Positions 35,101 to 43,359 are shown, numbered from the stretch's first letter. The stretch: 64,000 bases of DNA from Chryseobacterium aureum (GCF_003971235.1 NZ_CP034661.1:372001-436000); one strand, 5' to 3'. Made by a program: numbers and translations. The notes: generated from the sequence alone by a model not told the origin.

Positions 35101-35471
35101 TTTTCAAGCCCGTATCCTTTGGCTTTTGGAACAAGAATCTTTTTGCGGAGCACATCATCAAAAAACATCCGGTAGTTTTTATCCTCAATAATGCAGTGAA
35201 TGATTTCCGCCTGATGGGAACAAAGCTGGCTGTGAGTGCTGCCGCAGGTACAGGAGCAAATTAATGAGCTGCCTATTTTGCTGATCGTAACCATCGGAAA
35301 ATCCTGAAGAGAAGATTGTTTTGTAAATATTCCCGTATTGATTTCAATAACAGCCGGATAGATCTCACGAAAATCCCTGATTCCGATAAACGCACTGTCT
35401 GAAGTATGTTTCAGCAGGTCATATACGGAAAGTGTACTGATATTGATGTTGTCAAGAATATATTCTGCCAT
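32130..35471 (-). CDS. SNF2-family helicase-like ATPase with N-terminal SWIM zinc finger
   Basis: 1113 aa from the ATG at 35471 (MAEYIL); upstream -7 boxes at 35487 and 35502 argue against the 35504 start. A SWIM-type finger (about 75-90: CSCTCGSTHSQLCSH, CxC..CxH) is followed by a long uncharacterised region to about 640. Then the Swi2/Snf2 motor: motif I DMGLGKTIQ, motif II DESQ instead of DEAH, LTGTPVEN, LRQICNSP, SQFVGML, and motif VI QAIDRSYRIGQ. Bacterial members of this type (RapA-distant, COG0553) are thought to remodel protein-DNA complexes. Divergent from the SDR gene. Confidence 0.92.
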   Translation of the reverse strand: MAEYILDNINISTLSVYDLLKHTSDSAFIGIRDFREIYPAVIEINTGIFTKQSSLQDFPMVTISKIGSSLICSCTCGSTHSQLCSHQAEIIHCIIEDKNYRMFFDDVLRKKILVPKAKGYGLENEPDLDQYFQLEYTNGSIEVLPRIKEMLPVDDMLLTKDLLPRLPSKLDELAVLESGKKQILVIGKHRYYNHMTFALMEAEITQTGKIKNPVTPVDAMQLIWKAEKPGDIKFYTAITSFQNNYNEDYNPSELEALKLIVLNPLGLEVYYHEREIAETVSAKSLSKVELNTLDAEVQLSVFKKDPFFEITGELLFNDISVPFKHMVLRNEYFVYNRNIISFIDDPDMLRIIRFFKANNEILLIHSSKYEAFMQNILSNLEERIHINYSYIRSATKVQLEEKNYQTEKIIYLRQQQNYIGITPVMKYGDVEVAVYSRKQLFDTDQNGNPFTVQRNESAEAHFTSLVMQQHPDFEEQMDGYQYFYLHRDKFLDNNWFLDAFETWRNEGIIILGFNELKNNQLNPHRAKINIQITSRLDWFNAQLKVGFGPKEASLKQLHRAIRNKSKFVQLDNRSMGILPEEWIEKISAYFRAGEIDEELLKIPKINFTEVASLFEKEVLSKEVQEELTSYSTKFSKVKDIAEVAIPADLKADLRDYQHDGLNWLNFLDGFNFGGCLADDMGLGKTIQIIAFILSQREKRGHTTNLIVVPTSLLFNWQEEISRFAPSVKVLVHYGADRPKTTAHMPDYEVVLTTYGMLLSDIRFLKGFKFNYVFLDESQVIKNPNSERYKAARLLQSRNRIVLTGTPVENSTFDLYSQLSFACPGLLGSRQYFKDIYAIPIDKFEYSKRAIELQQKIKPFILRRTKKQVAKELPEKTETVIYCEMNTEQRKIYDAYEKELREFIAANDDDDLNKNSMHVLTGLTRLRQICNSPALMKEGYSGENAVKIEILTEQILGKSKDHKILVFSQFVGMLDLIRTELERHNIQFEYLTGQTKDRGEKVAHFQNNEDIRVFLISLKAGGVGLNLTQADYIYLVDPWWNPAAENQAIDRSYRIGQTKNVIAVRMICSHTVEEKILTLQKKKKELAQNLLTTDGKKLQGLSKQDLMDLLESRS

Positions 35472-35486
35472 AAAAATAGATGGAGA

Positions 35487-35509
35487 CAAACTTACAAAAA
35501 ACAAATGTA
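35487..35509 (-). promoter_or_regulatory. two TAnnTTTG boxes for the SNF2 gene
   Basis: On the minus strand TAAGTTTG (35487-35494) and TACATTTG (35502-35509), 16 and 31 bases from the start. Confidence 0.5.
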
Positions 35510-35518
35510 TTAAAGAAT

Positions 35519-35552
35519 CCGTTTTGGCTACAGCTTACCCCATTTTGGCAAC
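35519..35552. promoter_or_regulatory. 21-bp-phased direct repeat upstream of the SDR, candidate AraC operator
   Basis: CCGTTTTGGCTAC (35519-35531) and CCATTTTGGCAAC (35540-35552) match at 11 of 13 positions and are exactly 21 bases apart, two helical turns, as for AraC-type tandem half-sites. Confidence 0.55.
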
Positions 35553-35605
35553 TCCTGCATTGGTTCTAATGCTGAACTTTGTCCTGTAATGTTAAACCAA
35601 GAAAA

Positions 35606-36403
35606 ATGAAAACAATTTTTATAACAGGTGCTTCTACAGGATTAGGTAAAGCAGCTGCCCAATTATTTCAAAACAAAGGATGGAAAGTAATCGCCACGAT
35701 GAGAAACCCTGAAGCTGGGGCTGATCTTGCCGGGCTGGAGAATGTAACCGTACTTCCGCTGGATGTTACCAATCCGGAACAGATACAGTCTGCTGTAAAA
35801 AATGCGCTGGAACTTGGAAGTATTGATGTGGTGTATAATAATGCAGGATATGGATTAATAGGACCTTTGGAGGCTCTTTCTGATGATCAGATTGTAAAAC
35901 AGCTTAATACCAATTTATTAGGAGTTATACGTGTTACACAGGCCTTTATTCCTTACTTCAGAGAACAGAAAAAAGGAATGTTTATTTCTACAACATCTAT
36001 AGGTGGACTGGTGGCCTTTCCTTTAAGCTCTACGTATCATGCTACCAAGTGGGCGCTTGAAGGATGGAGCGAAAGCCTGGCTTTTGAGCTTAATACGTTG
36101 GGAATTGATATTAAAACGGTTTCCCCCGGAGGAATTAAAACTGACTTTGTAAGCCGTTCTCTGGACTCAGCATCAAGCCCTGCGTATGAAGAGATGACCA
36201 ATTCTCTGTTTTCTAAAATGGAAGGAATGATGGAAGCTGCGTCCACCCCGGAGCAGATTGCAGAAGTGGTGTATGAGGCTGCTACAGATGGGAAAAAACA
36301 GCTGAGATATGTAGCAGGAGAAGATGCTAAAGCAATCTATGCACAACGCCTTGAACTAGGTGATGAAGCATTCAGAGAGCAGTTTGGGAAGCAGTTTATT
36401 TAA
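35606..36403 (+). CDS. SDR-family oxidoreductase
   Basis: 265 aa from ATG 35606. Classical short-chain dehydrogenase: nucleotide-binding GASTGLGKA, NNAGYG, the catalytic Ser in STTSIGG and YHATKWALEG with Tyr and Lys, then SPGGIKTDF. NAD(P)-dependent oxidation or reduction of a small carbonyl or alcohol substrate, not further identifiable. An AraC-type regulator gene follows 77 bases downstream, and an AraC-like direct repeat lies in front, so the pair looks like a self-contained inducible unit. Confidence 0.92.
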   Translation: MKTIFITGASTGLGKAAAQLFQNKGWKVIATMRNPEAGADLAGLENVTVLPLDVTNPEQIQSAVKNALELGSIDVVYNNAGYGLIGPLEALSDDQIVKQLNTNLLGVIRVTQAFIPYFREQKKGMFISTTSIGGLVAFPLSSTYHATKWALEGWSESLAFELNTLGIDIKTVSPGGIKTDFVSRSLDSASSPAYEEMTNSLFSKMEGMMEAASTPEQIAEVVYEAATDGKKQLRYVAGEDAKAIYAQRLELGDEAFREQFGKQFI

Positions 36404-36480
36404 TCCGGTTTTTGAAAGGCGGTATAAAGTAAATTGTCTTTATGCTGTCTTTTCCAGCAAATAATTTATAATTTTATATC

Positions 36481-37395
36481 ATGGAAAAGAAAGATAACAC
36501 CCCATTGAAAATTTCATCCATCTCAGAACTGCACACTATGCTGCAGCTCCCTAAACCGCTTCATCCCTTAGTAAGCCTTGTGGATAATACCAAAATGAGC
36601 ATTAAAAAGGATATGCTGAAGAGAAGTTTTATCATGAATTTTTATAAAATCTCCTATAAATATTCTACTGTAGGAAAAATGGGCTATGGACAGGGATATT
36701 ATGATTTCAATGAGGGGGGAATGATGTTTACGGCACCCGGTCAGGTTCTTTCTACTGATGAGAATGCCGAATACTGCGGCTATACTTTACTGGTGCATCC
36801 GGACTTCATCAGAAGTTATGACCTCGCAAAGAAAATCAGGAACTTGGGTTTCTTTTCTTATGATACGAATGAAGCGCTGCACCTGTCTGATCAGGAAAAA
36901 ACAATCATTACAGGATTACTGGACAATATTGGAAATGAACTAAATACATCTATTGATGAGGTAAGTCAGGATGTTATCGTTTCTTATATTGATGTTCTCC
37001 TGAATTACAGCAACCGTTTTTATAAAAGACAGTTTATCACAAGAAAGGCTGTGAATAATGATTTACTGGCCAAAATGGATGTGGTGCTGGAAAACTATTT
37101 CAACCAGCAGGAAACATTGAATAAAGGGCTGCCTACAGTAGAGTTTCTGGCTTCTTCCCTTAATCTGTCTCCTCATTATTTGAGTGATATGCTTCGGAAC
37201 CTCACCGGATTAAATGCCCAGCAGCATATTCATGAGAAACTGATTGAAAAAGCTAAAGAATATCTTACCACTACAGGATTTTCTGTGTCTGAGGTAGCTT
37301 ATGCCTTGGGATTTGAGCATCCACAGTCATTCAATAAACTCTTTAAAAAGAAGACTGATAAAACTCCCTTAAGTTACAGACAGTCTTTTAATTAG
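36481..37395 (+). CDS. AraC-family transcriptional regulator
   Basis: 304 aa. The N-terminal about 190 residues are a ligand-binding-like region with cupin features (FNEGGMMFTAPGQVLSTDE). The C-terminal about 100 residues are the double helix-turn-helix: PTVEFLASSLNLSPHYLSDMLRNLTG and SVSEVAYALGFEHPQSFNKLFKKKTDKTPLSYR. Probably controls the upstream SDR gene and itself through the phased repeats at 35519-35552. The inducer is unknown. Confidence 0.9.
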   Translation: MEKKDNTPLKISSISELHTMLQLPKPLHPLVSLVDNTKMSIKKDMLKRSFIMNFYKISYKYSTVGKMGYGQGYYDFNEGGMMFTAPGQVLSTDENAEYCGYTLLVHPDFIRSYDLAKKIRNLGFFSYDTNEALHLSDQEKTIITGLLDNIGNELNTSIDEVSQDVIVSYIDVLLNYSNRFYKRQFITRKAVNNDLLAKMDVVLENYFNQQETLNKGLPTVEFLASSLNLSPHYLSDMLRNLTGLNAQQHIHEKLIEKAKEYLTTTGFSVSEVAYALGFEHPQSFNKLFKKKTDKTPLSYRQSFN

Positions 37396-37403
37396 ACATA
37401 CAT

Positions 37404-37431
37404 TACCCGGTTCATATGCCGGGTATTTTTT
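37404..37431 (+). terminator. terminator after the AraC gene
   Basis: TACCCGG, loop TTCATATG, CCGGGTA, then a T-run. Confidence 0.9.
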
Positions 37432-37589
37432 GTTTTAAAGTAAGATTAAAGAAAAAAATATAAGATTTCAAGTAATTACAGAGACATTCTTGCTGATTGG
37501 TTAAAATGGAACATAAAAATGACAAAAACGGACTACATTGTAAGGGGTGAGGGTGTTTAAATTTGCAAAAGGAATTTTTACCCCCTGCT

Positions 37590-38750
37590 ATGATGAACGA
37601 GAGAGAATCTTTTAATGCCAAAATGCCGACAGCCTGTTTTTTACTTTTCTTCGCCCACGGGCTTGTTTTTTCTTCCTGGGCGAGCCGGATTCCTATCATT
37701 AAAACTGCACTTTCCATTAATGAGGCACAGCTGGGAACCCTTTTGCTTCTTATGCCGATAGGGCAGCTTTCCACCATGGTTTTGGCAGGAAAGCTGATCA
37801 GTATTTACGGAAGCAGCGGGATTATTAAAAGGTGCTTTTTGCTGTACCCTTTTTTTCTGTTATTAATTGGTTTATCACCTTCTTACTGGACTTTGGGTGT
37901 TGTTCTGTTTTTCTTTGGAGTTTCCGGGAACATGTGCAATATTGCCATCAATACCCAGGCGATTGAAATAGAATCTGCCACAAAAAGAACACTTCTTTCT
38001 TCGTATCATGGTGCCTGGTGTTTTGCAGGACTTACAGGAGCCTTAATAGGTTTGCTGATGATTAATCTCCATGTGGGAACTTTTTACCATTTTGCCGCTA
38101 TCTTTATTGTAGTAGGAATCCTTTGGTTCTACAGTAAAAAAAATCTGACGAATATTATTCATAAAGCGGAACCTCAAACCCGGTCCATATTCAAAGCAGT
38201 GAACCCTACATTGTTTGGTTTGGGAATTATAGGGTTTCTGAGTATGGCGATTGAAGGGGCCATGTTCGATTGGAGCGGGGTCTATTTTCAAACGATAGTT
38301 AAAGCGCCGGAAAATCTTGTTATACTGGGGTATACGAGTTTTATTTTAATGATGACTTTAGGTCGTTTTGTCGGAAATAAAATCATAGAAAAATATGGGA
38401 AAAAGATTGTTCTGCAGGGTTGTGGAATATTGATGAGCAGCGGTCTGTTTCTAAGTGTTTTCTTTCCGGAACTGTGGATCTGTATTATTGCTTTCATGAT
38501 TATTGGTCTTGGAAGCTCACTAAGTGTGCCTTCCGTTTACAGTACCGTAGGAAAGGTGAGTACGGTAGCTCCGAGTATAGCCTTATCATTTGTTTCCAGC
38601 ATCTCGTTTTTGGGATTTCTGATGGGACCGCCCCTTATCGGATATATTGGGGAAAGTTTTGACCTGAGATATTCATACGGCCTTTTTGCCTGTTTTGGAA
38701 TTTTACTGGCAATTATGGCCGGGCAGATGAAAGTATTCAGGAAATCGTAA
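37590..38750 (+). CDS. MFS transporter, 12-helix type (FucP/YbjJ-like)
   Basis: 386 aa from ATG 37590; an earlier TTG at 37563 is possible (AAAAGGA lies just after it). About 12 hydrophobic segments. FSSWASRIPIIKTALSINEAQLGTLLLLMPIGQL and VSGNMCNIAINTQAIEIE are typical of the YbjJ/FucP-like group of sugar or metabolite facilitators. YGSSGIIKRC replaces the standard loop 2-3 motif. The substrate cannot be assigned. Same direction as, but separated by a terminator from, the AraC gene. Confidence 0.85.
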   Translation: MMNERESFNAKMPTACFLLFFAHGLVFSSWASRIPIIKTALSINEAQLGTLLLLMPIGQLSTMVLAGKLISIYGSSGIIKRCFLLYPFFLLLIGLSPSYWTLGVVLFFFGVSGNMCNIAINTQAIEIESATKRTLLSSYHGAWCFAGLTGALIGLLMINLHVGTFYHFAAIFIVVGILWFYSKKNLTNIIHKAEPQTRSIFKAVNPTLFGLGIIGFLSMAIEGAMFDWSGVYFQTIVKAPENLVILGYTSFILMMTLGRFVGNKIIEKYGKKIVLQGCGILMSSGLFLSVFFPELWICIIAFMIIGLGSSLSVPSVYSTVGKVSTVAPSIALSFVSSISFLGFLMGPPLIGYIGESFDLRYSYGLFACFGILLAIMAGQMKVFRKS

Positions 38751-38769
38751 TGAATTTCTTTTTAAAGGA

Positions 38770-38799
38770 TTTTGACATCTGTTAAGTATTTTTTGACAT
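38770..38799. promoter_or_regulatory. 21-bp-phased TTTTGACAT direct repeat upstream of an AraC gene
   Basis: TTTTGACAT starts at 38770 and again at 38791, exactly 21 bases apart. It resembles the TTTTGGC pair at 35522/35543 in core and phasing. Confidence 0.5.
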
Positions 38800-38869
38800 G
38801 TTCTAGCTCTCCGTCATGATGTAATCTTGCATTTCAAAATACTTTTTATCTTTATTAAAATTTGCTTCT

Positions 38870-39721
38870 ATGAAACCGGGCTCAGAAATTGTAACCGAAT
38901 CCGTTATTGACGATTCTTTTTGCGTAAAAAGATTAGAGGGTGGTATATTGTATTTCGGAGATTTTGTGAGACTTAGCTATCATCATATTGTAATGATAGA
39001 AAGCGGTAAGGGAGTACTGATGATAGACGGGCATTCTTTTGATTTGGCAGATCAGGAAATTTTTTTATTCTCCAAAGGCCAGATTTGCAGGTTCGAAAGC
39101 GATTCTGAAGTCTATGGCTATCACATTTCCTTTGGAGACTGTTTTTGGGAAAGAGTACCTGCAAGCGCAAGCAATTGCAAGGCTGTTCTGTTTAATAACG
39201 CCGCTGCAAATCAAAAGCTGATACCGGATCAGGCTGAAGCAGATGAGTTTTCAGGATTGCTTCAAAACTTACTGAAGGAATACCAGTCCGAATCCTATAC
39301 CAATCAGATGGACGTGCTGGCAGCCTACTTAAAAATTATCATGATAAAGCTGGCTAATGTGAAAATTGTAAAAGAGAAAACTTTTGACAGCCAGGATTAT
39401 ATCATGTACCGCAAGTTTATGGAACTTTTAAGCAGCCGGTACCGCAGTCTTCATGCGGTGAATGACTATTCCGGGATGTTGAATATTACACCAAGAAGAC
39501 TAAGTGAATTATGCAAGCGGTGTTCTGATAAAAGCGCAAAAGAAATCATCAACGGACAGATCATTGCAGAAGCCAAAAGACTTCTTCAGTTCAGCGCTTA
39601 TTCTGTAAAAGAAATTGCTTATCAGCTTAATTTTGGCACATCGGAACAGTTCAGCCATTATTTTAAAAAGCACACTCAGATATCTCCGGTAAATTATCGC
39701 CGTAATTGTATTCATATCTGA
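38870..39721 (+). CDS. AraC-family transcriptional regulator
   Basis: 283 aa. The N-terminal half is a cupin-like sensor (GGILYFGDFVRLSYHHIVMIESGKGVLMIDGHSFDLADQEIFLFSKGQ). The C-terminal helix-turn-helix is MLNITPRRLSELCKRC..SAKEIINGQIIAEAKRLLQFSAYSVKEIAYQLNFGTSEQFSHYFKKHTQISPVNYR. The phased TTTTGACAT repeats about 75 bases upstream are good candidates for its own operator. The next gene (HD-domain) has a separate promoter box. An imperfect -7 box TAATCTTG is at 38822. Confidence 0.9.
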   Translation: MKPGSEIVTESVIDDSFCVKRLEGGILYFGDFVRLSYHHIVMIESGKGVLMIDGHSFDLADQEIFLFSKGQICRFESDSEVYGYHISFGDCFWERVPASASNCKAVLFNNAAANQKLIPDQAEADEFSGLLQNLLKEYQSESYTNQMDVLAAYLKIIMIKLANVKIVKEKTFDSQDYIMYRKFMELLSSRYRSLHAVNDYSGMLNITPRRLSELCKRCSDKSAKEIINGQIIAEAKRLLQFSAYSVKEIAYQLNFGTSEQFSHYFKKHTQISPVNYRRNCIHI

Positions 39722-39790
39722 TAGGGCTTCAGGTGAAATTTTAGCATCTCATCCGTATTTATTGCTATTCCCTGAGCGCTCTAATCAGGA

Positions 39791-39798
39791 TATCTTTG
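39791..39798 (+). promoter_or_regulatory. TAnnTTTG -7 box for the HD-domain gene
   Basis: TATCTTTG, exact match, 17 bases before the ATG at 39816. Confidence 0.5.
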
Positions 39799-39815
39799 GA
39801 TAAAATTATAAAGAT

Positions 39816-40466
39816 ATGTCAGTAAATCGTATGAAAGAAGTCGCGGGAATCATCATTCCGGACAGTAAAATTGCAACAGAAGCTACAGAACTCCTTCTGG
39901 AACACGGAACAGAATTTATCTACAACCATTCTCTGCGTGTTTTTCTATTTTCATCTTTAAATGCAAAACGTGAAAAAAAAGCTCATGATTCGGAGCTTTT
40001 GTATGTGGCGTCTGTATTTCATGATCTCGGACTTGTTTCTCATTACAGCAGTCCAGATCTGAGGTTTGAGGTAGACGGTGCCAATGCAGCAAGAGACTTC
40101 CTGAAAGGTCATGGTATAGCCCAGGATAAGCTTCAGCTCGTTTGGGATACCATTGCGCTTCACACCACCATTGGGATTGCAGAACATAAAGAAAATGAAG
40201 TCGCTTTAATGTATTCAGGCGTGGGACTGGATGTGATGGGAGAAGGATATGAAAATCTGAGCGCAGAACATCGGGAAGAGATTATCAGCGCTTTTCCGAG
40301 AAATGATTTCAAAAAGAAGATTATTCCTACATTTTTCAGTGGTTTTGAACATAAAACAGAAACTACGTTCGGAAATATAAAAGCAGATGTGTGCGCCTTT
40401 ATGATCCCCAATTTTGAAAGGAAAAACTTTTGTGATTGTATTTTGCATTCTCCATGGTCTGAATAA
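39816..40466 (+). CDS. HD-domain hydrolase (cyanamide hydratase/Ddi2-like)
   Basis: 216 aa. HD metal site: His38 in YNHSLRVFLF, HDLG (His69/Asp70 region), two later histidines (IALHTTIGIAEH), and a closing Asp. RFEVDGANAARDFL is a segment typical of the Ddi2/cyanamide-hydratase-like branch of HD proteins. Likely a metal-dependent hydrolase or hydratase of a small molecule. An inner ATG six codons on is possible but the first is kept. Confidence 0.82.
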   Translation: MSVNRMKEVAGIIIPDSKIATEATELLLEHGTEFIYNHSLRVFLFSSLNAKREKKAHDSELLYVASVFHDLGLVSHYSSPDLRFEVDGANAARDFLKGHGIAQDKLQLVWDTIALHTTIGIAEHKENEVALMYSGVGLDVMGEGYENLSAEHREEIISAFPRNDFKKKIIPTFFSGFEHKTETTFGNIKADVCAFMIPNFERKNFCDCILHSPWSE

Positions 40467-40482
40467 GTAGAATTTTTAATAA

Positions 40483-40514
40483 CCTACACAGCACTGGTTA
40501 CAGGACTGTGTAGG
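40483..40514. terminator. hairpin between convergent genes
   Basis: CCTACACAG (40483-40491) pairs with CTGTGTAGG (40506-40514). No long T-run; it could serve both strands. Confidence 0.6.
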
Positions 40515-40522
40515 CTGTTTGG

Positions 40523-40912
40523 CTATATCCACTGCTCAATAAGATGAAGCCACAGCGCTTTTTCTTCATTCAGCAGAAAGACAGCTGATGAGGTTCTTCT
40601 GTTGGTAACTTCTCCTGTGATCTGAGTTTCAATATAAGTGGCTATACCATGATATTCGGAATGATGAACTTCTATATTCTCCACCTGAATATTCCGTTCC
40701 GGAAATTTTCCAAATACAGTGGGAAGCCATTCTCCAAGCATGGATAGGGTAACAGTATCTCCATTTCCATTTATCATTTTAAAATCTGGCGAGAATCCGG
40801 ATAATAATTCCTGATAAAGCCTTTTCTGATCATCCGTATTCCCCTGAAACCATTTTTCAATATTTCTGTGAAATTCTTCAATTTCCCCAATGATCTTTTC
40901 TGTATTGTTCAT
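40523..40912 (-). CDS. small NTF2/SnoaL-like (DUF4440-type) protein
   Basis: 129 aa. The N-terminal helix (IGEIEEFHRNIEKWFQG) followed by FSPDFKMINGNGDTVTLSMLGEWLPTVFG and curved beta strands (IQVENIEVHHSEYHGIATYIETQI) match the NTF2-like cone fold. No catalytic residue is obvious. It follows the DHA2 transporter on the same strand (36 bases), so the pair may be co-transcribed. Confidence 0.7.
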   Translation of the reverse strand: MNNTEKIIGEIEEFHRNIEKWFQGNTDDQKRLYQELLSGFSPDFKMINGNGDTVTLSMLGEWLPTVFGKFPERNIQVENIEVHHSEYHGIATYIETQITGEVTNRRTSSAVFLLNEEKALWLHLIEQWI

Positions 40913-40948
40913 ATTTAAATGTAAAGTATTTGTGATTTAACCGCTCTT

Positions 40949-42325
40949 TTAATTCATGATTTTTAGTAATTGGTTTCCTGCCCATAGTCCTGCCAGCTGA
41001 AAAATACCGATCATTCCTACAGCCACGGTAAATGCTTTTGCGAATCCCAGAACAGGTATCAGATTAAAAAATAATGTACCAATAATGGCTCCTCCGGAAA
41101 CACTTCCAATCTGAATTCCTATGCTTACCAGCCCTGAAGCCTGTCCGGCTTTATCTTTAGAAACCAAAGAAATAGCCGTTCGCATCATTACGGGCATGAT
41201 GGTACCATGTCCAAAGCCGGCAATAAAAAGGGGAGCATGAGTAATGAATGAGGGTTTCTGATAAAAATAAAAAGCGGCTGCACTGATCAGAAAACCTGCT
41301 ATTAATAATGTTAATCCTAAATAGATCATTTTTGCTGTTGTAAAATGTAGTTTTGAAATCGTCAAAGGTGCAAGAAAAAATGCGAGTCCGTAAGGAACGA
41401 TGGCTAATCCGGTCTGCATTGAGTTTTGATGGAGAAATTGCTGAAGATAGTAAGGATAACAAATGAATAATCCTGCCGTGAAATTATAAAAGAAAATAAC
41501 CAGAAGGCTTAATGCAAAAGGCTTTTGCTGCAGCAGAACCGGATCTATAAGTACCGGATGATTATTTTGAAGTTGTTTCTTTTCATATTCTAAAAATAGA
41601 ATGAATACTAAAATTCCGGTCAAAAGTATTCCGAAGATCCACCATGCCCATCCGGATTTTTGTCCGAAAATAAGAGGGCAGATAAGCATAAGCAGAGCAA
41701 GAATTAACAGTAATGCTCCTGTAAAATCTATACCCATTTGTTCCTTCGTAGTGCTGCTGTCCATTGTAAAATGAATCCCCAGAATGCAGATCACTGTAAT
41801 CGGTACATTCACAAGAAATACCATTTCCCATAAAAAATTTCCCCAATGCATACTTAAAAGAAACCCGCCGGATAACTGCCCGATTACGGAGGCAAGACCA
41901 AATACTGAACTGAAAAGACTAACAGCCTTGGGTTGTTCATGACTGTTAAAAAGATCTTTGATCGAGGCTAATACCTGTGGAGCAAGCAATGAGGCTCCTA
42001 CACCCTGAAACAATCTGAAAATAATCAGCCATGTAATATCCGGGGAAAAAGCACAGGCAAGGGATGAAAGCAGAAAAGTATATAATCCCCATATAAATAC
42101 CTTTTTACGTCCGTAAATATCACCAAGTCTTCCGCCGCATACAACAAGCGCTGCATAGGTAAGCCCATAAATGGCTACAACCATTTGAAGCTGATGATCA
42201 CTGGCATTGAATGCTTTTTTGAGAGAAGGCAGGGCCATATTGACAATAAAATAGTCCAGTGGTGAAAGAAAAGCTCCTGTAATCAGAAAATTGAGTGCCT
42301 TCCACCGTTTCGGATATGTGTTCAT
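40949..42325 (-). CDS. MFS drug-efflux transporter, DHA2 (EmrB/QacA) family
   Basis: 458 aa with about 14 helices. The DHA2 hallmark in loop 2-3, GGRLGDIYGRKKVF, and motif C-like VIGQLSGGFLL, plus ALVVCGG, are present. Such proteins export hydrophobic drugs or toxic metabolites by proton antiport. It is divergently arranged with an AraC-type regulator across only 71 bases, in which both promoters can be seen, so that regulator is the probable controller. Confidence 0.9.
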   Translation of the reverse strand: MNTYPKRWKALNFLITGAFLSPLDYFIVNMALPSLKKAFNASDHQLQMVVAIYGLTYAALVVCGGRLGDIYGRKKVFIWGLYTFLLSSLACAFSPDITWLIIFRLFQGVGASLLAPQVLASIKDLFNSHEQPKAVSLFSSVFGLASVIGQLSGGFLLSMHWGNFLWEMVFLVNVPITVICILGIHFTMDSSTTKEQMGIDFTGALLLILALLMLICPLIFGQKSGWAWWIFGILLTGILVFILFLEYEKKQLQNNHPVLIDPVLLQQKPFALSLLVIFFYNFTAGLFICYPYYLQQFLHQNSMQTGLAIVPYGLAFFLAPLTISKLHFTTAKMIYLGLTLLIAGFLISAAAFYFYQKPSFITHAPLFIAGFGHGTIMPVMMRTAISLVSKDKAGQASGLVSIGIQIGSVSGGAIIGTLFFNLIPVLGFAKAFTVAVGMIGIFQLAGLWAGNQLLKIMN

Positions 42326-42336
42326 GTTTTTTTATG

Positions 42337-42377
42337 CAAAATTACCCGCTTTACATTCTGATAAAATTGTACTTTTG
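42337..42377. promoter_or_regulatory. back-to-back promoters of the efflux pump and AraC regulator
   Basis: Minus-strand TAATTTTG at 42337-42344 for the pump and plus-strand TACTTTTG at 42370-42377 for the regulator; 25 bases separate them, so one bound protein would cover both. Confidence 0.6.
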
Positions 42378-42396
42378 GAGGAAAATACAGAGTTCT

Positions 42397-43245
42397 ATGA
42401 AGGGATTGCCACTTGAAGAAATTGATGTACAGGAAATAGCACTGAATGATGAAGAGATTATTTTTAAAACAAAAAGTTTTCTCTCATTCGTTTATATTGT
42501 CAAAGGAAAAGGGACGCTTATCTATGATGAAAGGAGTATTACATTTTCCCAGGGTAAACTTTTCATTATTCCGCAGCAGGAGGTCTATCGCTTTGAAAGT
42601 GAGGATGCGCAGCTTATCAGCATTCAGTGTCCGGTTGAATTTATTGATAAAATCCGTTTGGAAGCAGACCGTATTGAAAGCTGTGAGAATCTGTATAAGC
42701 TGCAATATATCAGTCATAATTATCATGCAAGAGCCGGATGTGTTTTCAGGAATAAAAAGGATGAACATTTTGCAGAAACCCTTATCCTTCAAATCGCTGA
42801 TGAGTTTAAAAATAAAGCGGAAGATTACCTTATTATCCGTAACTGTATGTCTATTCTTCTGAATCTGATTGCCAGGAATATCATTCAAAGTGAAACCTCA
42901 GATCTGCAGGAAAATCAAAAAGCTTTTTCCATTATGAAGATCATTGCATACATTCAGCAGCATATAAAAGACCGTGAAATGACTGGAATTCAGGTTATTT
43001 CTGAACATTTTGGAATTTCAGGGAACTATTTCGGGGAATATTTCAAACAGCAAACCGGAATTTCCTATCAGGATTATCTTTTGGATTACAGGTTAAAACT
43101 GGTGGAGACCTATTTAAAATACAGCAGTAAACGGCTTAGTGAGATTGCCTATGAACTTCAGTTCAGTGATGAAAGCCATCTTTCCAGACTTTTCAAAAAA
43201 TATAAAGGCGTAACCCCCGGCAAATACAGGAAAAATTTCAAATAA
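42397..43245 (+). CDS. AraC-family transcriptional regulator of the divergent efflux pump
   Basis: 282 aa from ATG 42397 (MKGLPLEEID). The frame is open to 42295, but this would overlap the divergent gene and both promoters. N-terminal cupin-like arm (FLSFVYIVKGKGTLIYDERSITFSQGKLFIIPQQE); C-terminal double helix-turn-helix (VISEHFGISGNYFGEYFKQQTG and RLSEIAYELQFSDESHLSRLFKKYKGVTPGKYR). Confidence 0.9.
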   Translation: MKGLPLEEIDVQEIALNDEEIIFKTKSFLSFVYIVKGKGTLIYDERSITFSQGKLFIIPQQEVYRFESEDAQLISIQCPVEFIDKIRLEADRIESCENLYKLQYISHNYHARAGCVFRNKKDEHFAETLILQIADEFKNKAEDYLIIRNCMSILLNLIARNIIQSETSDLQENQKAFSIMKIIAYIQQHIKDREMTGIQVISEHFGISGNYFGEYFKQQTGISYQDYLLDYRLKLVETYLKYSSKRLSEIAYELQFSDESHLSRLFKKYKGVTPGKYRKNFK

Positions 43246-43309
43246 ACCCTTTTTTTGATCACTCTTTTTCCATTAAAATTTTGATCCATTTAAAAATAAA
43301 TGTAAAGCT

Positions 43310-43321
43310 AACTATATAGTT
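43310..43321. promoter_or_regulatory. palindromic operator of the MarR gene
   Basis: AACTATATAGTT is a perfect 12-base dyad, 14 bases upstream of an imperfect -7 box TATATTTA (43335-43342). It covers the -33 region, as for MarR autorepression. Confidence 0.65.
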
Positions 43322-43359
43322 GACTTTATATTTATATATTTACAGCCAATATATTTTAC

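Noticed and set aside
37412..37777. 121-codon minus-strand frame over the start of the MFS gene
   Set aside because: Antisense shadow of the transporter; composition follows the complementary strand of a real gene.
39774..39781. GAGCGCTC palindrome near the HD-domain promoter
   Set aside because: Only 8 bases, single copy, and such dyads are expected by chance in 64 kb.
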